Shown: positions 46,232 through 56,478, counted from the first letter of the stretch. The stretch: 64,000 nt of DNA from JAGOUU01 sp964609155 (GCA_964609155.1 CAZSRF010000003.1:1-64000); one strand, 5' to 3'. The notes: a model not told the origin generated them from the letters alone. Numbers and translations are program-made.

Positions 46232-47233
46232 ATGTCTGTAAATGCCTATGCTGCTTTAGCTGCAAGAGAAAAACTTGTACCTTTTAATTATAATAACCAT
46301 GCATTACAAGATAACGAAGTTAACATCAAAATCAGCCATTGCGGTATTTGTCACAGCGATATTCACTTAATAGACAACGATTGGAGCATGAATGGCTATC
46401 CAATAGTACCAGGACACGAAGTAGTAGGGGTTATCACTGAAAAAGGTAGTAAAGTTAAAAATTTAGAAGTTGGACAACGTGTCGGCTTAGGATGGCAATG
46501 TAGCTGCTGTTACGAATGTGATGCTTGCATAACTGGACAAGAACCTTTATGCACTCAGAGCGTTGCGACTGCTGTGCATCATTATGGTGGCTTTGCCAAC
46601 TATACTCGTGCTGATGCAAGATTTGTTATCCCAATACCAACTAATTTGCAATCAGAAAATGCGGCTCCTTTGCTTTGTGGTGGTATAACTGTCTACAATC
46701 CCCTTCGTACTTATAATGTGCGACCAGACATGCGAGTAGCGGTTGTTGGTATAGGTGGTCTTGGCCATCTCGCGTTACAGTTTTATCGCGCTTATGGTTG
46801 TGAAGTTACTGCTATTTCACATTCAGATAATAAACGTGATGCAGCTTTAGAATTCGGTGCGCATCATTTTTTTGCAGCAAAAAATAACGACTATAAAGAT
46901 CTAGAGAACAATTTTGATTTTATTTTAACTACTGCAACTGTAGATCTCAATTGGGCAGGATTAGTAAATGCACTCAAACCCAATGGAAAATTATGTTTAG
47001 TTGGTGCAGCACAAAATATAAGTTTACCTGTACTACCTATGCTTATGGGACAAAAAAGCATTGTGACCAGTTTAATTGGCAGCCCGGCGAGAATTCATGA
47101 AATGCTAGAATTTGCAGCAAGGCAACGAATTGTAGCAAAAACTGAATTATTCAAATTAAATGCAGTAAATGAAGCTGTTCAAAAAGTTCGAGATAATACT
47201 GTAAGATATAGAGCTGTGTTGGATTGTAGTTAA
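46232..47233 (+). CDS. zinc-dependent alcohol dehydrogenase (CAD-like)
   Basis: A 333-residue medium-chain alcohol dehydrogenase. The catalytic Zn segment is SHCGICHSDIH...GHEVVGVI, the structural Zn site has C-x2-C-x2-C-x7-C-type spacing (CSCCYECDACITGQEPLC), and the Rossmann motif is VGIGGLGHLALQ. It fits the cinnamyl-alcohol/aldehyde reductase subgroup. AAGGA precedes the ATG. Its stop overlaps the ggt start (TAATG), so the two are translationally coupled. Confidence 0.92.
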   Translation: MSVNAYAALAAREKLVPFNYNNHALQDNEVNIKISHCGICHSDIHLIDNDWSMNGYPIVPGHEVVGVITEKGSKVKNLEVGQRVGLGWQCSCCYECDACITGQEPLCTQSVATAVHHYGGFANYTRADARFVIPIPTNLQSENAAPLLCGGITVYNPLRTYNVRPDMRVAVVGIGGLGHLALQFYRAYGCEVTAISHSDNKRDAALEFGAHHFFAAKNNDYKDLENNFDFILTTATVDLNWAGLVNALKPNGKLCLVGAAQNISLPVLPMLMGQKSIVTSLIGSPARIHEMLEFAARQRIVAKTELFKLNAVNEAVQKVRDNTVRYRAVLDCS

Positions 47234-48984
47234 TGCAGCAATCATTTATTTTTTACTTTATTAAAATTATACTTGCCTCGTTTTTTTTATTATCGGCAAG
47301 TATAATTAATGCTACAGAAACGCCTTTGTTTGAAACAATGCAGAGATACCACCCAGAGGTTGGACGACATGGCGCTGTTGCAACACAAGAATCAAATGCT
47401 ACAAAAGTTGGTATCGATATTTTAAAACATGGTGGCAATGCTATTGATGCTGCTGTTGCTATTGGTTATGCACTTGCTGTTACTTTACCCCAAGCTGGTA
47501 ATCTTGGCGGTGGAGGTATCATGACTATATGGAATAATAAAGAAAAAAAAGCTTATATTATTAACTATCGCGAAAAGGCCCCTAGTAATATTAATATTAA
47601 CCATATACAAGCACTGTATAAAACTAAAAAAAATGATTTTATCTATAGCCATCAAGCCGCTGGTGTACCTGGAACAGTAGCTGGTCTTAACTTAGCAGCT
47701 ACAACATTTGGCACTAAAAAAATCTCTGAGCTAATTCAACCTGCTATTGACCTTGCCAATAATGGCTTTGAAATTAAAATAGGATACATCAATAGCTTAA
47801 AATTTTCTGAATCTAGATTAAAATCCGATCCAGAAGTATCTAAAATTTTTTTTGCTGATAAAAATATTTACAATTTAAACTATAAAATTAAACAAAAAGA
47901 TCTGGCTCATACTCTTATGTTAATCAGTGAGTATGGTAATAAAGGGTTTTATGAGGGAGAAACTGCAGATCGCATAGTAAAGGCCATGGGTCATAATGCT
48001 GGATACATGACGCATCAAGATTTACAAAATTATCAAGCACAATTTATAAAGCCAATAGAGATATCTTATAACAATAATACAATCTACGCTCCTCCGCCTC
48101 CTAGTGCCGGAGGAATCTTACTCGCACAACAATTAAATATTATTAAAATTCTTGCCACATCAACACAACAACATAAAACTGATTGTTTTAAAGAAAATAA
48201 CTCTGCTCTATATTTTCATTGCCTTGCTGAAATTATGAATATTACTTATAAAGATAGAAATCAGTACTTAGGCGATCCTAATTTTATTTCTGTAGATTTA
48301 AAAAAACTCACTTCACAAGATTATATTAATACATTGGTCAAACAAATAAACACTTCAGTACACACTAAGCATATTAATAATACTTATATAAAAGAAGGAA
48401 CCAACACTACACATTTTGTTGTTATTGATAAAGACTTAAATGTCGTAAGTAATACCTATACGTTAAATACAAGCTTTGGTAATCACAAAATTATTCCAGG
48501 AACTGGGTTTTTTATGAATAATGAATTAGATGATTTTACTATTTTAACTGATAATCCCAATGTATACGGCCTAACCCAGGGTGATAATAATCTCATAGCT
48601 CCTAAAAAACAGCCTTTAAGTTCGATGACCCCTATTATAGTGATCGATAATAAGAACATACCCCTACTTGCTACAGGCACACCAGGTGGTAGTAGAATTC
48701 CTACTACTATCCTACAAGTTCTTTTAAATACTATAAATTATAACCAAGATATAGCAACAGCAATAAGCTCCCCCAGGATTCATAGTCAATTTTCACCAGA
48801 TGTTTTGTATTATGAAGATGGTATAAGCAAGGATACATTAGATAAATTAGTCACAATGGGTCATCAAATAGAAAAAATCCCCGCTATGGGTTCGGTACAA
48901 ACTGTTTATTACGATAAAAATACACATTATTTTTATAGTGCATCTGACTCCAGAAGGGCTGGTGCGCTAGCGAAGGCTTATTGA
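47233..48984 (+). CDS. ggt: gamma-glutamyltransferase
   Basis: A 583-residue periplasmic autoprocessing enzyme that hydrolyses or transfers the gamma-glutamyl group of glutathione. A signal peptide (about 1-27) precedes the large-subunit residues (HGGNAIDAAVAIGYAL, GAGVPGTV-like) and the small-subunit start at T392 in NTTHFVVID, the catalytic nucleophile. PLSSMTPI and GTPGGSRIP are typical. It allows use of external glutathione as a source of cysteine and glutamate. The start overlaps adh. Confidence 0.95.
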   Translation: MQQSFIFYFIKIILASFFLLSASIINATETPLFETMQRYHPEVGRHGAVATQESNATKVGIDILKHGGNAIDAAVAIGYALAVTLPQAGNLGGGGIMTIWNNKEKKAYIINYREKAPSNININHIQALYKTKKNDFIYSHQAAGVPGTVAGLNLAATTFGTKKISELIQPAIDLANNGFEIKIGYINSLKFSESRLKSDPEVSKIFFADKNIYNLNYKIKQKDLAHTLMLISEYGNKGFYEGETADRIVKAMGHNAGYMTHQDLQNYQAQFIKPIEISYNNNTIYAPPPPSAGGILLAQQLNIIKILATSTQQHKTDCFKENNSALYFHCLAEIMNITYKDRNQYLGDPNFISVDLKKLTSQDYINTLVKQINTSVHTKHINNTYIKEGTNTTHFVVIDKDLNVVSNTYTLNTSFGNHKIIPGTGFFMNNELDDFTILTDNPNVYGLTQGDNNLIAPKKQPLSSMTPIIVIDNKNIPLLATGTPGGSRIPTTILQVLLNTINYNQDIATAISSPRIHSQFSPDVLYYEDGISKDTLDKLVTMGHQIEKIPAMGSVQTVYYDKNTHYFYSASDSRRAGALAKAY

Positions 48985-49132
48985 TAGTTTACTAGCAGTA
49001 ATCATGTTATTTGCCAAAAATCAAGAAGATACCCTTCTGTACAATGTCAATTAGCTTAAAATTCTAAATTTCAAATTTCATTACATAACTCCTTGTTTTA
49101 TTTATGCTGCGTCCTAGCCTATCTCAACATTA

Positions 49133-49141
49133 TGCTATACT
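49133..49141 (+). promoter_or_regulatory. extended -10 promoter of the Pro-rich ORF
   Basis: TG-C-TATACT (49133-49141) is a good extended -10 with no clear -35. The leader to the ATG at 49173 is about 25 bases and includes AGGGG. Confidence 0.5.
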
Positions 49142-49172
49142 GGGGATATAGTTAGTTGAATAGGGGTAACTC

Positions 49173-50066
49173 ATGGCTAAAGAACTTTTTCATGACATTA
49201 TTTCTCGTACAAGTGAAAAAGACAAAAAACTCCTTATTGATTTTCTAAGTAATCTGAATAGCGTATTAAAGACTGGGAGAGTTGCTTCCAAAGAGGAGGT
49301 TACTAAACTCAAAGCTCTAAAAGATACGACTGAGAGCCTAAGAGAGGCCAAAGAAACTCCAGAAATTGATAAATTATACTCTAGCATGTTTAGTAGTTAT
49401 CTTGAGTCTGTTATGAAAGACTTTGAAAAATATCAAGCTAAATTGAGCCTATCAACATCACGGGCTGATACAATATCCACAACACTAGCATCTACTCTTC
49501 CCCCAATTAAACCAAGAGGAGAAGACCCCTCATCAGGGACAGTCCCTAAACAACCGCGAAGACGCAGGGCCTTATCAGATAGCATCCTTGGCTCAGGGCC
49601 AGCAGGGGAAACACCCAAAATTGATCCTACACTTTTAGCTATTCGCGATCCTGAACGTACTCCTGAAATTAAATCTGGAGTACCTAATGAGGGGCGTCTG
49701 CCACCTCTATACAGCAGGCACCGTCGATCACCCCCCCGAGATGATAGCGATATTGAAGCTAGACTTGACTCTCTTTTGAAATTAACTGATAGAAGGTTAA
49801 TGGAACTCCTGGAAGTACGACGTCCTGATGCTGAAGAAACGGAACCTAATCCTGTCGAGCAACAACGACGCAGACCTCGTCAAGTCAGGTCTATTGATGA
49901 AGATGTACCTACGCCGCCATCATCAAAAACGGGTGCTGGTCAGCGACTTTCAGAAGCATTAGCGTTTAGCGCCCAAAGTGAAACAGCATCCGCCCCAGGA
50001 ACACCTCCACCTAGCACACCGCCTGATACACCACCTAGTACACCAAGTCGGCGTTCCCCTCGCTAA
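49173..50066 (+). CDS. disordered Pro/Arg/Ser-rich protein of unknown function
   Basis: A 297-residue protein. Residues 1-90 are helical and charged (LFHDIISRTSEKDKKLLIDFL, then a segment that may be a short coiled coil); the rest is Pro/Arg/Ser-rich, with basic patches (PRRRRALSD, EQQRRRPRQVR) and a tail of Thr-Pro repeats ending SRRSPR. There is no signal peptide, membrane helix or known domain. The coding DNA is more GC-rich than flanking genes. AGGGG precedes the ATG. Its final four bases overlap the stop of the convergent 96-residue gene. It parallels the ORF at 16005 in size, composition and position opposite a YqaA gene. Confidence 0.65.
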   Translation: MAKELFHDIISRTSEKDKKLLIDFLSNLNSVLKTGRVASKEEVTKLKALKDTTESLREAKETPEIDKLYSSMFSSYLESVMKDFEKYQAKLSLSTSRADTISTTLASTLPPIKPRGEDPSSGTVPKQPRRRRALSDSILGSGPAGETPKIDPTLLAIRDPERTPEIKSGVPNEGRLPPLYSRHRRSPPRDDSDIEARLDSLLKLTDRRLMELLEVRRPDAEETEPNPVEQQRRRPRQVRSIDEDVPTPPSSKTGAGQRLSEALAFSAQSETASAPGTPPPSTPPDTPPSTPSRRSPR

Positions 50067-50353
50067 CCAAGGCTCGACAATCTTTTAAGTTCACTTCTGC
50101 GTGCTGGAAGTAGATTACATACTAAAAATACATATAACCGCAGTATAGCGCCAACACCTACCATAGTTGCCAGTAATATCACATCATTTAAATTAGGAAA
50201 ATAATCTTTAGGTTGCAGTTTAGAACAGTGTAAAAAATTACCAGTACAATGAGGACGAGCATAATAGCATAAGAACAAACCAACTCCTGCTCCCGTGATA
50301 GCACCTTTTTTTACAGCTACAGCAACTTGGTCTTTACCTATTAACTTTTTCAT
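50063..50353 (-). CDS. small membrane protein of unknown function
   Basis: A 96-residue protein with two hydrophobic segments (about 19-27 short, and 57-80) and a basic C-terminus. AGG lies directly before the ATG, which is one base after the yqaA stop (TAGGATG), so translation is likely coupled to YqaA paralogue 2. No family is recognised; Cys residues at 24, 31 and 38 are of note. Confidence 0.6.
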   Translation of the reverse strand: MKKLIGKDQVAVAVKKGAITGAGVGLFLCYYARPHCTGNFLHCSKLQPKDYFPNLNDVILLATMVGVGAILRLYVFLVCNLLPARRSELKRLSSLG

Positions 50354-50354
50354 C

Positions 50355-50936
50355 CTAAAAGCTTATCTTATAAAAAACATATAATATAACAATTAATACT
50401 AATGAGACCCAACCAATAACATCTATCCAGCGTTGAATCCAATTTGATAAATACTTATTGCCATACTTAAACAATGTACAAACCAAGAAGAAGCGCATTC
50501 CACGCCCTACTAGAGAGCCTAGAATAAATAGCGGTACATTCATCTGCATTGTCCCTGCCGCAATAGTAAATACCTTATAGGGAATGGGTGTAAATGCTGC
50601 GACAATAATACATCCTACTCCCCAAAGCTCAAACCATTGCAATGCTTGTAAATAAAGATCCATTTTATCGGCATACTCTAAGATAGGCAGTACGATTAGG
50701 TGATAAGCCCAAATACCTAACATATAACCAAACAGCCCTCCAAGAACAGAACAAAAAGTTGTTAGCATTGCATAACGCCATGCATTTTGTGGTTTAGCCA
50801 TACTCATTGGAGCCAGCATTACATCAGGTGGGATAGGAAAAAAGAAAGATTCAGCAAAGCTAAGTCCCATTAGAAATCTAACTGCTAGCGGATGCTCTGC
50901 CCATATTAATGTTTTATTATATAATTTTTTAAACAT
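50355..50936 (-). CDS. yqaA: YqaA-type (DedA/VTT) membrane protein, paralogue 2
   Basis: A 193-residue YqaA family inner-membrane protein. Features are FAESFFFPIPPDVMLAPMSMAKP, GYMLGIWAYHLIV, and AFTPIPYKVFTIAAGTMQMN with the P-I-P-x-K-V-F loop, then a final helix. The ATG at 50936 fits the usual MFKKLYNKT-type start; the longer reading overlaps surE by 11 codons. It follows surE by 5 bp. In many gammaproteobacteria yqaA sits beside surE. Confidence 0.9.
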   Translation of the reverse strand: MFKKLYNKTLIWAEHPLAVRFLMGLSFAESFFFPIPPDVMLAPMSMAKPQNAWRYAMLTTFCSVLGGLFGYMLGIWAYHLIVLPILEYADKMDLYLQALQWFELWGVGCIIVAAFTPIPYKVFTIAAGTMQMNVPLFILGSLVGRGMRFFLVCTLFKYGNKYLSNWIQRWIDVIGWVSLVLIVILYVFYKISF

Positions 50937-50941
50937 TGAGA

Positions 50942-51730
50942 TTACGCCAAAGTTGTAAGATATGTACCCACCCATTGCGTTAATTCAGCAAGCTTATCAT
51001 GCGCAGTCATATCAACTTTTAATGGTGTTATAGAAACTTTTCGTTGTTTTATTGCCGCAAAATCAGTTCCAGGTCCTGCGTCAGATTCTTGGCCTGCAGG
51101 TCCTATCCAGTATATATCATTACCACGGGGATCTCTGGCAAACACTGCAGGCTCTGCTGGGTGGCGCGAGCCACAGCGAGTAACAGCAAAACCAGTCAAT
51201 TCATTATAGTCTACCGCAGGTACGTTAACATTTAATATTGTATCTTTTGGCATACCATGTTCTTTAATTAATAATACTAATTCTCTTACTACTTTTGCTG
51301 CAGTTGCATAATGTTCTTTTTTGACGGTATTATCTGCACTATTTTCACAATTTGCAAGTGAAACCGCCATTGCAGGATATCCTAGGAATCTACCTTCCAT
51401 TGCCGCAGCGACAGTACCAGAATAAAGTACATCATCACCAAGATTTGCACCAGAATTAATTCCAGATATCACCATATCTGGAAGTTCTTTAAGCCAACCA
51501 GTCACTGCCAAATGCACACAATCCGTAGGTGTACCATTCACTGAAACCATATCGTCTTGTATTTGTTGTATTTTTAAAGGAACATCTAAAGATAAGGAAT
51601 TACTAGCACCTGATCGGTTGCGATCTGGGGCGACCACGGTGGTTTGAAAAACTTCTGACAAATTTTTATTTAACTCTTGGATACCATCTGCATAAACACC
51701 ATCATCATTACTAATTAAAATCTTTAGCAT
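50942..51730 (-). CDS. surE: 5'/3'-nucleotidase SurE
   Basis: A 262-residue metal-dependent phosphatase. LKILISNDDGVYADGI (metal ligands D-D), SG-NSLSLD and VSGINSGANLGDDVLYSGTVAAAMEG are diagnostic, as is the FAVTRCGSRHP segment. It removes phosphate from nucleoside monophosphates in stationary phase. The ATG at 51730 is the conserved start; the 16 upstream in-frame codons overlap ftsB. Confidence 0.95.
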   Translation of the reverse strand: MLKILISNDDGVYADGIQELNKNLSEVFQTTVVAPDRNRSGASNSLSLDVPLKIQQIQDDMVSVNGTPTDCVHLAVTGWLKELPDMVISGINSGANLGDDVLYSGTVAAAMEGRFLGYPAMAVSLANCENSADNTVKKEHYATAAKVVRELVLLIKEHGMPKDTILNVNVPAVDYNELTGFAVTRCGSRHPAEPAVFARDPRGNDIYWIGPAGQESDAGPGTDFAAIKQRKVSITPLKVDMTAHDKLAELTQWVGTYLTTLA

Positions 51731-51743
51731 TATATAAATCTTA

Positions 51744-52037
51744 TTATTGATTAGTTTGTATTTGATAAAAAACTTCACCTTCTTTTATCATCCCTAGATC
51801 ATTTCTAGCCCTTTCTTCAATTGCTATATAATCTTTTTTTAAGCTATCAACTTCAGCATATAAAGACAAATTTATTGTCGACTTTTCCTTATTAGCTGCT
51901 CGTTGTTTTATTAACTCCTCTTGTAAAGATAAATAGGTAACAATACTTTCATCACTATAAAATAATTTAAAAATACCAAATAAAAGAAAATATAAAAGTA
52001 TTACCCAGGTTATTTTATAAAAGAGTTGATTTACCAT
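51744..52037 (-). CDS. ftsB: cell division protein FtsB
   Basis: A 97-residue bitopic membrane protein of the divisome, forming a coiled coil with FtsL and binding FtsQ. It shows one N-terminal helix (about 7-27), a heptad-like coiled coil (about 35-70) and the IEERARNDLGMIKEGEVFYQI C-terminal motif. It overlaps the eno stop by 7 bases; the order eno-ftsB is conserved. Confidence 0.94.
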   Translation of the reverse strand: MVNQLFYKITWVILLYFLLFGIFKLFYSDESIVTYLSLQEELIKQRAANKEKSTINLSLYAEVDSLKKDYIAIEERARNDLGMIKEGEVFYQIQTNQ

Positions 52038-53338
52038 ACTTGCAGTATGCCCAATTTTCCAGCATATCTAGCTTTTGCACCTGCCCTCTGCTCGATACGT
52101 AATAGCTGATTATATTTAGCTATTCTATCAGAGCGACACAAAGATCCAGTTTTAATTTGACCACAATTTGTAGCCACAGCAAGATCAGCAATAGTAGTAT
52201 CCTCTGTTTCACCCGAGCGATGAGATAAAATAACACCATAGTGATGGCGTTGTGCTAGAGTAATAGCGGCAAGGGTTTCAGTTAAGGTACCAATTTGATT
52301 TGGCTTTATCAAAATAGCATTGGCTGCCTTAGATTGAATGCCTTTTTGTAGTAATTTTGTATTGGTAACAAACAAATCATCACCAACTAATTGAATTTTT
52401 TTTCCTAATTGACGAGTCATTAATTGCCATCCTTCCCAATCATCTTCAGCCATGCCATCTTCAATGCTAATAATAGGATATGTCTCTACTAGTTTAGACA
52501 AGTAATCTATAAATTGTGCACTATCTAACTTTTTATTTTCTGATTGAAGATAATAATGATTGTCTGCTCTTAATTCTGTGCTAGCAACATCTAAAGCTAG
52601 CGCTATATCACTATTGAGTTTAAACCCTGTTTTTTCAATGGCTATGCAAATCAGTTCAAGAGCCTCTTCATTGCTATTTAAATTTGGCGCAAAACCTCCT
52701 TCATCACCTACAGAGGTAATTAAACTTTTTGATTTAAGCAATGATTTCAAACAATGAAAAACTTCTGCACCAAAGCGCAAACTTTCTGAGAAACTTGTGG
52801 CACCGACAGGAACCAACATAAATTCTTGGATATCAATATTATTGTCGGCATGAGCACCACCATTGATAACATTCATCATTGGGGTCGGTAAAATATAGTT
52901 ATTGGTGGGATTCAAATACTCATATAATTCTAAATGATAGCTCTTGGCTATTGCTTTTGCTAGCGCTAATGATACAGCTAAAATAGCATTAGCCCCTAGT
53001 GAAGATTTATTTGATGTACCATCCAAACTAAGCATCTGTTGATCAATAAAGTTTTGCTGTGTTCTTGAGTCTTCAGGGCTATCTCCAGTACTTTGACCAA
53101 CAACAGCGTTCGCAATATTAAAATTAATATTATTGACAGCCTGAGTAACTCCCTTACCATTGTATCGAGAAGGATTATTATCCCGCAGTTCAACAGCCTC
53201 AAAACTTCCTGTAGATGCTCCGGAAGGTACCATAGCAATAGCCCGAATATTATTATCTAATTCCAGCTCAGCTTCTACAGTTGGATTACCTCTGGAATCT
53301 AAAACTTCACGTCCTATTATTTTAGTAATTACAGCCAT
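52031..53338 (-). CDS. eno: enolase
   Basis: A 435-residue glycolytic enzyme, also part of the RNA degradosome in some bacteria. REVLDSRGNPTVEAELEL, VPSGASTGSFEAVELRD, the SVGDEGGFAPNL loop and SHRSGETEDTTIADLAVA are diagnostic. The ATG at 53338 has AAGG upstream; the longer reading adds six codons. It lies 38 bp after pyrG. Confidence 0.97.
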   Translation of the reverse strand: MAVITKIIGREVLDSRGNPTVEAELELDNNIRAIAMVPSGASTGSFEAVELRDNNPSRYNGKGVTQAVNNINFNIANAVVGQSTGDSPEDSRTQQNFIDQQMLSLDGTSNKSSLGANAILAVSLALAKAIAKSYHLELYEYLNPTNNYILPTPMMNVINGGAHADNNIDIQEFMLVPVGATSFSESLRFGAEVFHCLKSLLKSKSLITSVGDEGGFAPNLNSNEEALELICIAIEKTGFKLNSDIALALDVASTELRADNHYYLQSENKKLDSAQFIDYLSKLVETYPIISIEDGMAEDDWEGWQLMTRQLGKKIQLVGDDLFVTNTKLLQKGIQSKAANAILIKPNQIGTLTETLAAITLAQRHHYGVILSHRSGETEDTTIADLAVATNCGQIKTGSLCRSDRIAKYNQLLRIEQRAGAKARYAGKLGILQVW

Positions 53339-53376
53339 TATATTTAACCTTCCCAATTAATAAGCAATTCTAGGTA

Positions 53377-55065
53377 TTAATTATTTGTTTCTTGTAGATT
53401 TTGACAAATATTGTGACTACTTAATTTATTTTTTTTATACTCCCTTGCAGCTTTAACAAAGCCAATAAATAGCGCATGTCCGTCTCTTGGGTTTGATGTA
53501 AACTCTGGATGAAATTGGCAGCCTAAATACCAAGGATGTTCACTAGTTGGTAATTCTACAATTTCAACTAGTTTTTCACTGGACGATACACCAGATACTT
53601 TTAATCCTGCATTAGTTAATTCTTTTAAAAGATTATTATTTACTTCGTAACGATGACGATGACGCTCATTAATTTGATTTTTATTATATAATTTCTGAGC
53701 TAAAGAACCCGGCACAAGTTCACAAACCTGAGCCCCTAAGCGCATTGTACCGCCAAGATCAGAATTAACTGTTCTTTCCTGCTTCTGTCCGTCTGATTGA
53801 GTCCATTCTTTTACTAGTGCAATAATAGGAAAATCTGTATTAGGATCAAATTCAGTGCTATTAGCATTTAATTTTGATAATTTATCTCTTGCATATTCAA
53901 TTACTGCTATCTGCATACCCAAACAGATACCAAAATAAGGTACTTTATTTTTTCTTGCATAATTAGCAGTAGCTATTTTCCCTTCAACGCCCCGCAAACC
54001 AAAACCACCAGGAACTAAAATTGCATCCAAATTATATAACACACTAATTCCATTTTCTTGCACAGATTCTGAATCAATATATTTTATAATAACCTTAGTA
54101 TTAGTGTGAATCCCCGCATGGACTAGTGCCTCAGTAATTGATTTATAAGCATCTAATAATTCAACATATTTACCAATCATCCCTATTGTCACTTCGTTTT
54201 TACTGGTCGACAAATGCTCTACTACTTCTTGCCATCTACTAAGATCTGCCAGTGGAGCCTTTAAATGAAACTTATCTAAAACAATTTGATCAAGCTGTTG
54301 TTTATGTAATTCTATAGGGATCCTATATATAGTATCAACATCCTGCGCTAAAATTACAGCACTTTCCTGAACATTAGTAAATAAAGCAATTTTTTGTTTT
54401 TCACTAGCTGGTAATAGATTGGATGAACGGCATACGACGATATCAGGTTGGATACCTATAGATCGCAACTCTTTTACTGAATGTTGTGTGGGTTTAGTTT
54501 TAATTTCACCAGCTGTGCTGATGTATGGCACTAAAGTTAAATGCATGTACAAGACATTCTCATGTCCTAATGTTAAACCTAGCTGTCTTATAGCTTCTAA
54601 AAATGGTAAAGATTCTATATCACCTACTGTACCGCCAATTTCTACTATGGCAATATCAAAGCCTCTGGCACCATCAATAATCCTAGATTTGATTTCATCT
54701 GTAATGTGGGGAATAACTTGTATTGTACCACCCAAATAATCACCACGTCTCTCTTTTCTAATAACGCTGTTATAGACCTGGCCAGTTGTAAAATTATTTT
54801 TACGAGACATCCTTGTGCTAATAAATCTTTCATAATGCCCAAGATCTAAATCAGTTTCTGCTCCATCTTCTGTAACATAAACCTCTCCATGCTGGAAAGG
54901 ACTCATTGTACCAGGATCGACATTAATATATGGATCTAACTTTAACAGTGTTACTGTTAGTCCACGAGCCTCTAAAATAGCGCCTAAAGATGCTGCAGTA
55001 ATACCCTTACCTAGCGATGAAACTACCCCACCCGTTACAAATATATATTTAGTTACTTTGGTCAT
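53377..55065 (-). CDS. pyrG: CTP synthase
   Basis: A 562-residue CTP synthetase converting UTP to CTP with glutamine nitrogen. The synthase domain has FVTGGVVSSLGKGITAASLG and DPYINVDPGTMSPFQHGEVYVTEDGAETDLDLGHYERF; the class I amidotransferase domain has PYFGICLGMQ (catalytic Cys) and WYLGCQFHPEFTS (catalytic His-Glu). A 15-residue tail exceeds the usual end. First of the pyrG-eno-ftsB-surE group. Confidence 0.97.
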   Translation of the reverse strand: MTKVTKYIFVTGGVVSSLGKGITAASLGAILEARGLTVTLLKLDPYINVDPGTMSPFQHGEVYVTEDGAETDLDLGHYERFISTRMSRKNNFTTGQVYNSVIRKERRGDYLGGTIQVIPHITDEIKSRIIDGARGFDIAIVEIGGTVGDIESLPFLEAIRQLGLTLGHENVLYMHLTLVPYISTAGEIKTKPTQHSVKELRSIGIQPDIVVCRSSNLLPASEKQKIALFTNVQESAVILAQDVDTIYRIPIELHKQQLDQIVLDKFHLKAPLADLSRWQEVVEHLSTSKNEVTIGMIGKYVELLDAYKSITEALVHAGIHTNTKVIIKYIDSESVQENGISVLYNLDAILVPGGFGLRGVEGKIATANYARKNKVPYFGICLGMQIAVIEYARDKLSKLNANSTEFDPNTDFPIIALVKEWTQSDGQKQERTVNSDLGGTMRLGAQVCELVPGSLAQKLYNKNQINERHRHRYEVNNNLLKELTNAGLKVSGVSSSEKLVEIVELPTSEHPWYLGCQFHPEFTSNPRDGHALFIGFVKAAREYKKNKLSSHNICQNLQETNN

Positions 55066-55236
55066 ACTGACGCCCTGAATTAATATTTAGCTTTAACGTG
55101 TTATTATATCAGCATGGCTTATTAATATACAAAAAATTGTAGAAGTTATTATTACTGAGCCATCATAATAAACTAGAGTTTTGATAATAACGAAAAAATA
55201 GTAAATAACTCATGGGTTAGTATGCTAAACCTACAA

Positions 55237-56478
55237 TTAAACAAATTGTCCAGCTGCGTACCCAGATGACCAAGCCCATTGAAAATTATACCCTCCCAAC
55301 CAGCCAGTTACATCTAAACACTCACCTATAAAATACAATCCAGGTACTTTGTTACACTCCATTGTTTTAGAAGAGATCTCATTACAGTCAATACCGCCTA
55401 TTGTAACTTCAGCTGTTCTATAGCCTTCTGTACCATTAGGTTTGATTCTCCAATTTGTAAATAATTTTAAAATATTTACTATCTCTTTTTCATTAAGAGT
55501 CTTTACTTTTTGCTCAAGACTAAAATTTAGATTATTATTTTCTAAAAAAGTTAGCACTATTCTTTTTGAAAGATTTAAATATTCTAAAAGAAAGTTTTTA
55601 ACTGACAATTCAGCATATTGATATTTTAAACTTGTGATATTCTTTGCTTCATCTAAATTAATAAGCAGATCTGGACAGAGATTGATATCAATAAACTCAC
55701 CTGGTGACCAATAACTAGATATCTGTAAAACTGCAGGACCACTTAACCCTCTATGGGTAAACAAAAAATCACCATTAAACGTCTTAATATTGCTTGTTAC
55801 TATGGATTGACAAGATACGCCGGATAATTGCGAATAAACATCTAGATCTTCTTTATGCAATGTCAGAGGCACAAGCCCTGCTCTCGTAGAATAAACACTC
55901 AAACCAAATTCTCGTGCAAGATTATAGGCAAAACCAGTTGCACCCATTGTCGGTATAGACAAGCCACCGGTTGCAATAACTAATGAATGACTAATATAAC
56001 TGCCATTTTCACTCATTGGATTATTAATTTTGATAATAAATTTATCTTTCTTATCTACGCTTTTATCTATGCTTAAGATTTCAGATTCTAACAATATTTT
56101 AACATTATTTTGCTTACACTCTGATAGTAACATATCAACAATATCTTTAGATTTATTATCACAAAACAATTCACCTAAGGATTTTTCATGGTATTTTATC
56201 TTATATTTTTCAACCAAAGCAATAAAATCCCATTGGGTAAATCTACTAAGAGCCGATTTACAAAAATGTTTATTATAAGAAAGATATTTATCTGGTGTTA
56301 TATAATAATTAGTAAAGTTACAACGCCCTCCACCTGACATTAATATCTTTTTTCCAACTTTATTAGCATGGTCCAAAACCAATACGGAACGATGACGCTT
56401 ACCTGCTTCTATAGCGCACATCAATCCAGCAGCGCCAGCACCTATGATGATAACATCATAATAACTAGCATGATTCAC
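55237..56478 (-). CDS. HI0933/YhiN-type flavoprotein
   Basis: A 413-residue FAD-dependent oxidoreductase of the HI0933 family. The dinucleotide-binding motif is VIIIGAGAAGLMCAIEAGK, followed by KKILMSGGGRCNFTN, which marks the family, and GLYFIGECLDVTGWLGGYNFQWAWSSGYAAG at the C-terminus. The reaction is not established for most members. GTG 56478 is chosen: GGAGGG lies at ideal distance, while the preceding TTG touches that site. It overlaps tilS. Confidence 0.9.
   Translation of the reverse strand: MNHASYYDVIIIGAGAAGLMCAIEAGKRHRSVLVLDHANKVGKKILMSGGGRCNFTNYYITPDKYLSYNKHFCKSALSRFTQWDFIALVEKYKIKYHEKSLGELFCDNKSKDIVDMLLSECKQNNVKILLESEILSIDKSVDKKDKFIIKINNPMSENGSYISHSLVIATGGLSIPTMGATGFAYNLAREFGLSVYSTRAGLVPLTLHKEDLDVYSQLSGVSCQSIVTSNIKTFNGDFLFTHRGLSGPAVLQISSYWSPGEFIDINLCPDLLINLDEAKNITSLKYQYAELSVKNFLLEYLNLSKRIVLTFLENNNLNFSLEQKVKTLNEKEIVNILKLFTNWRIKPNGTEGYRTAEVTIGGIDCNEISSKTMECNKVPGLYFIGECLDVTGWLGGYNFQWAWSSGYAAGQFV

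Noticed and set aside
53160..54739. ORFs antisense to eno and pyrG
   Set aside because: Contained in highly conserved genes and without independent signals.
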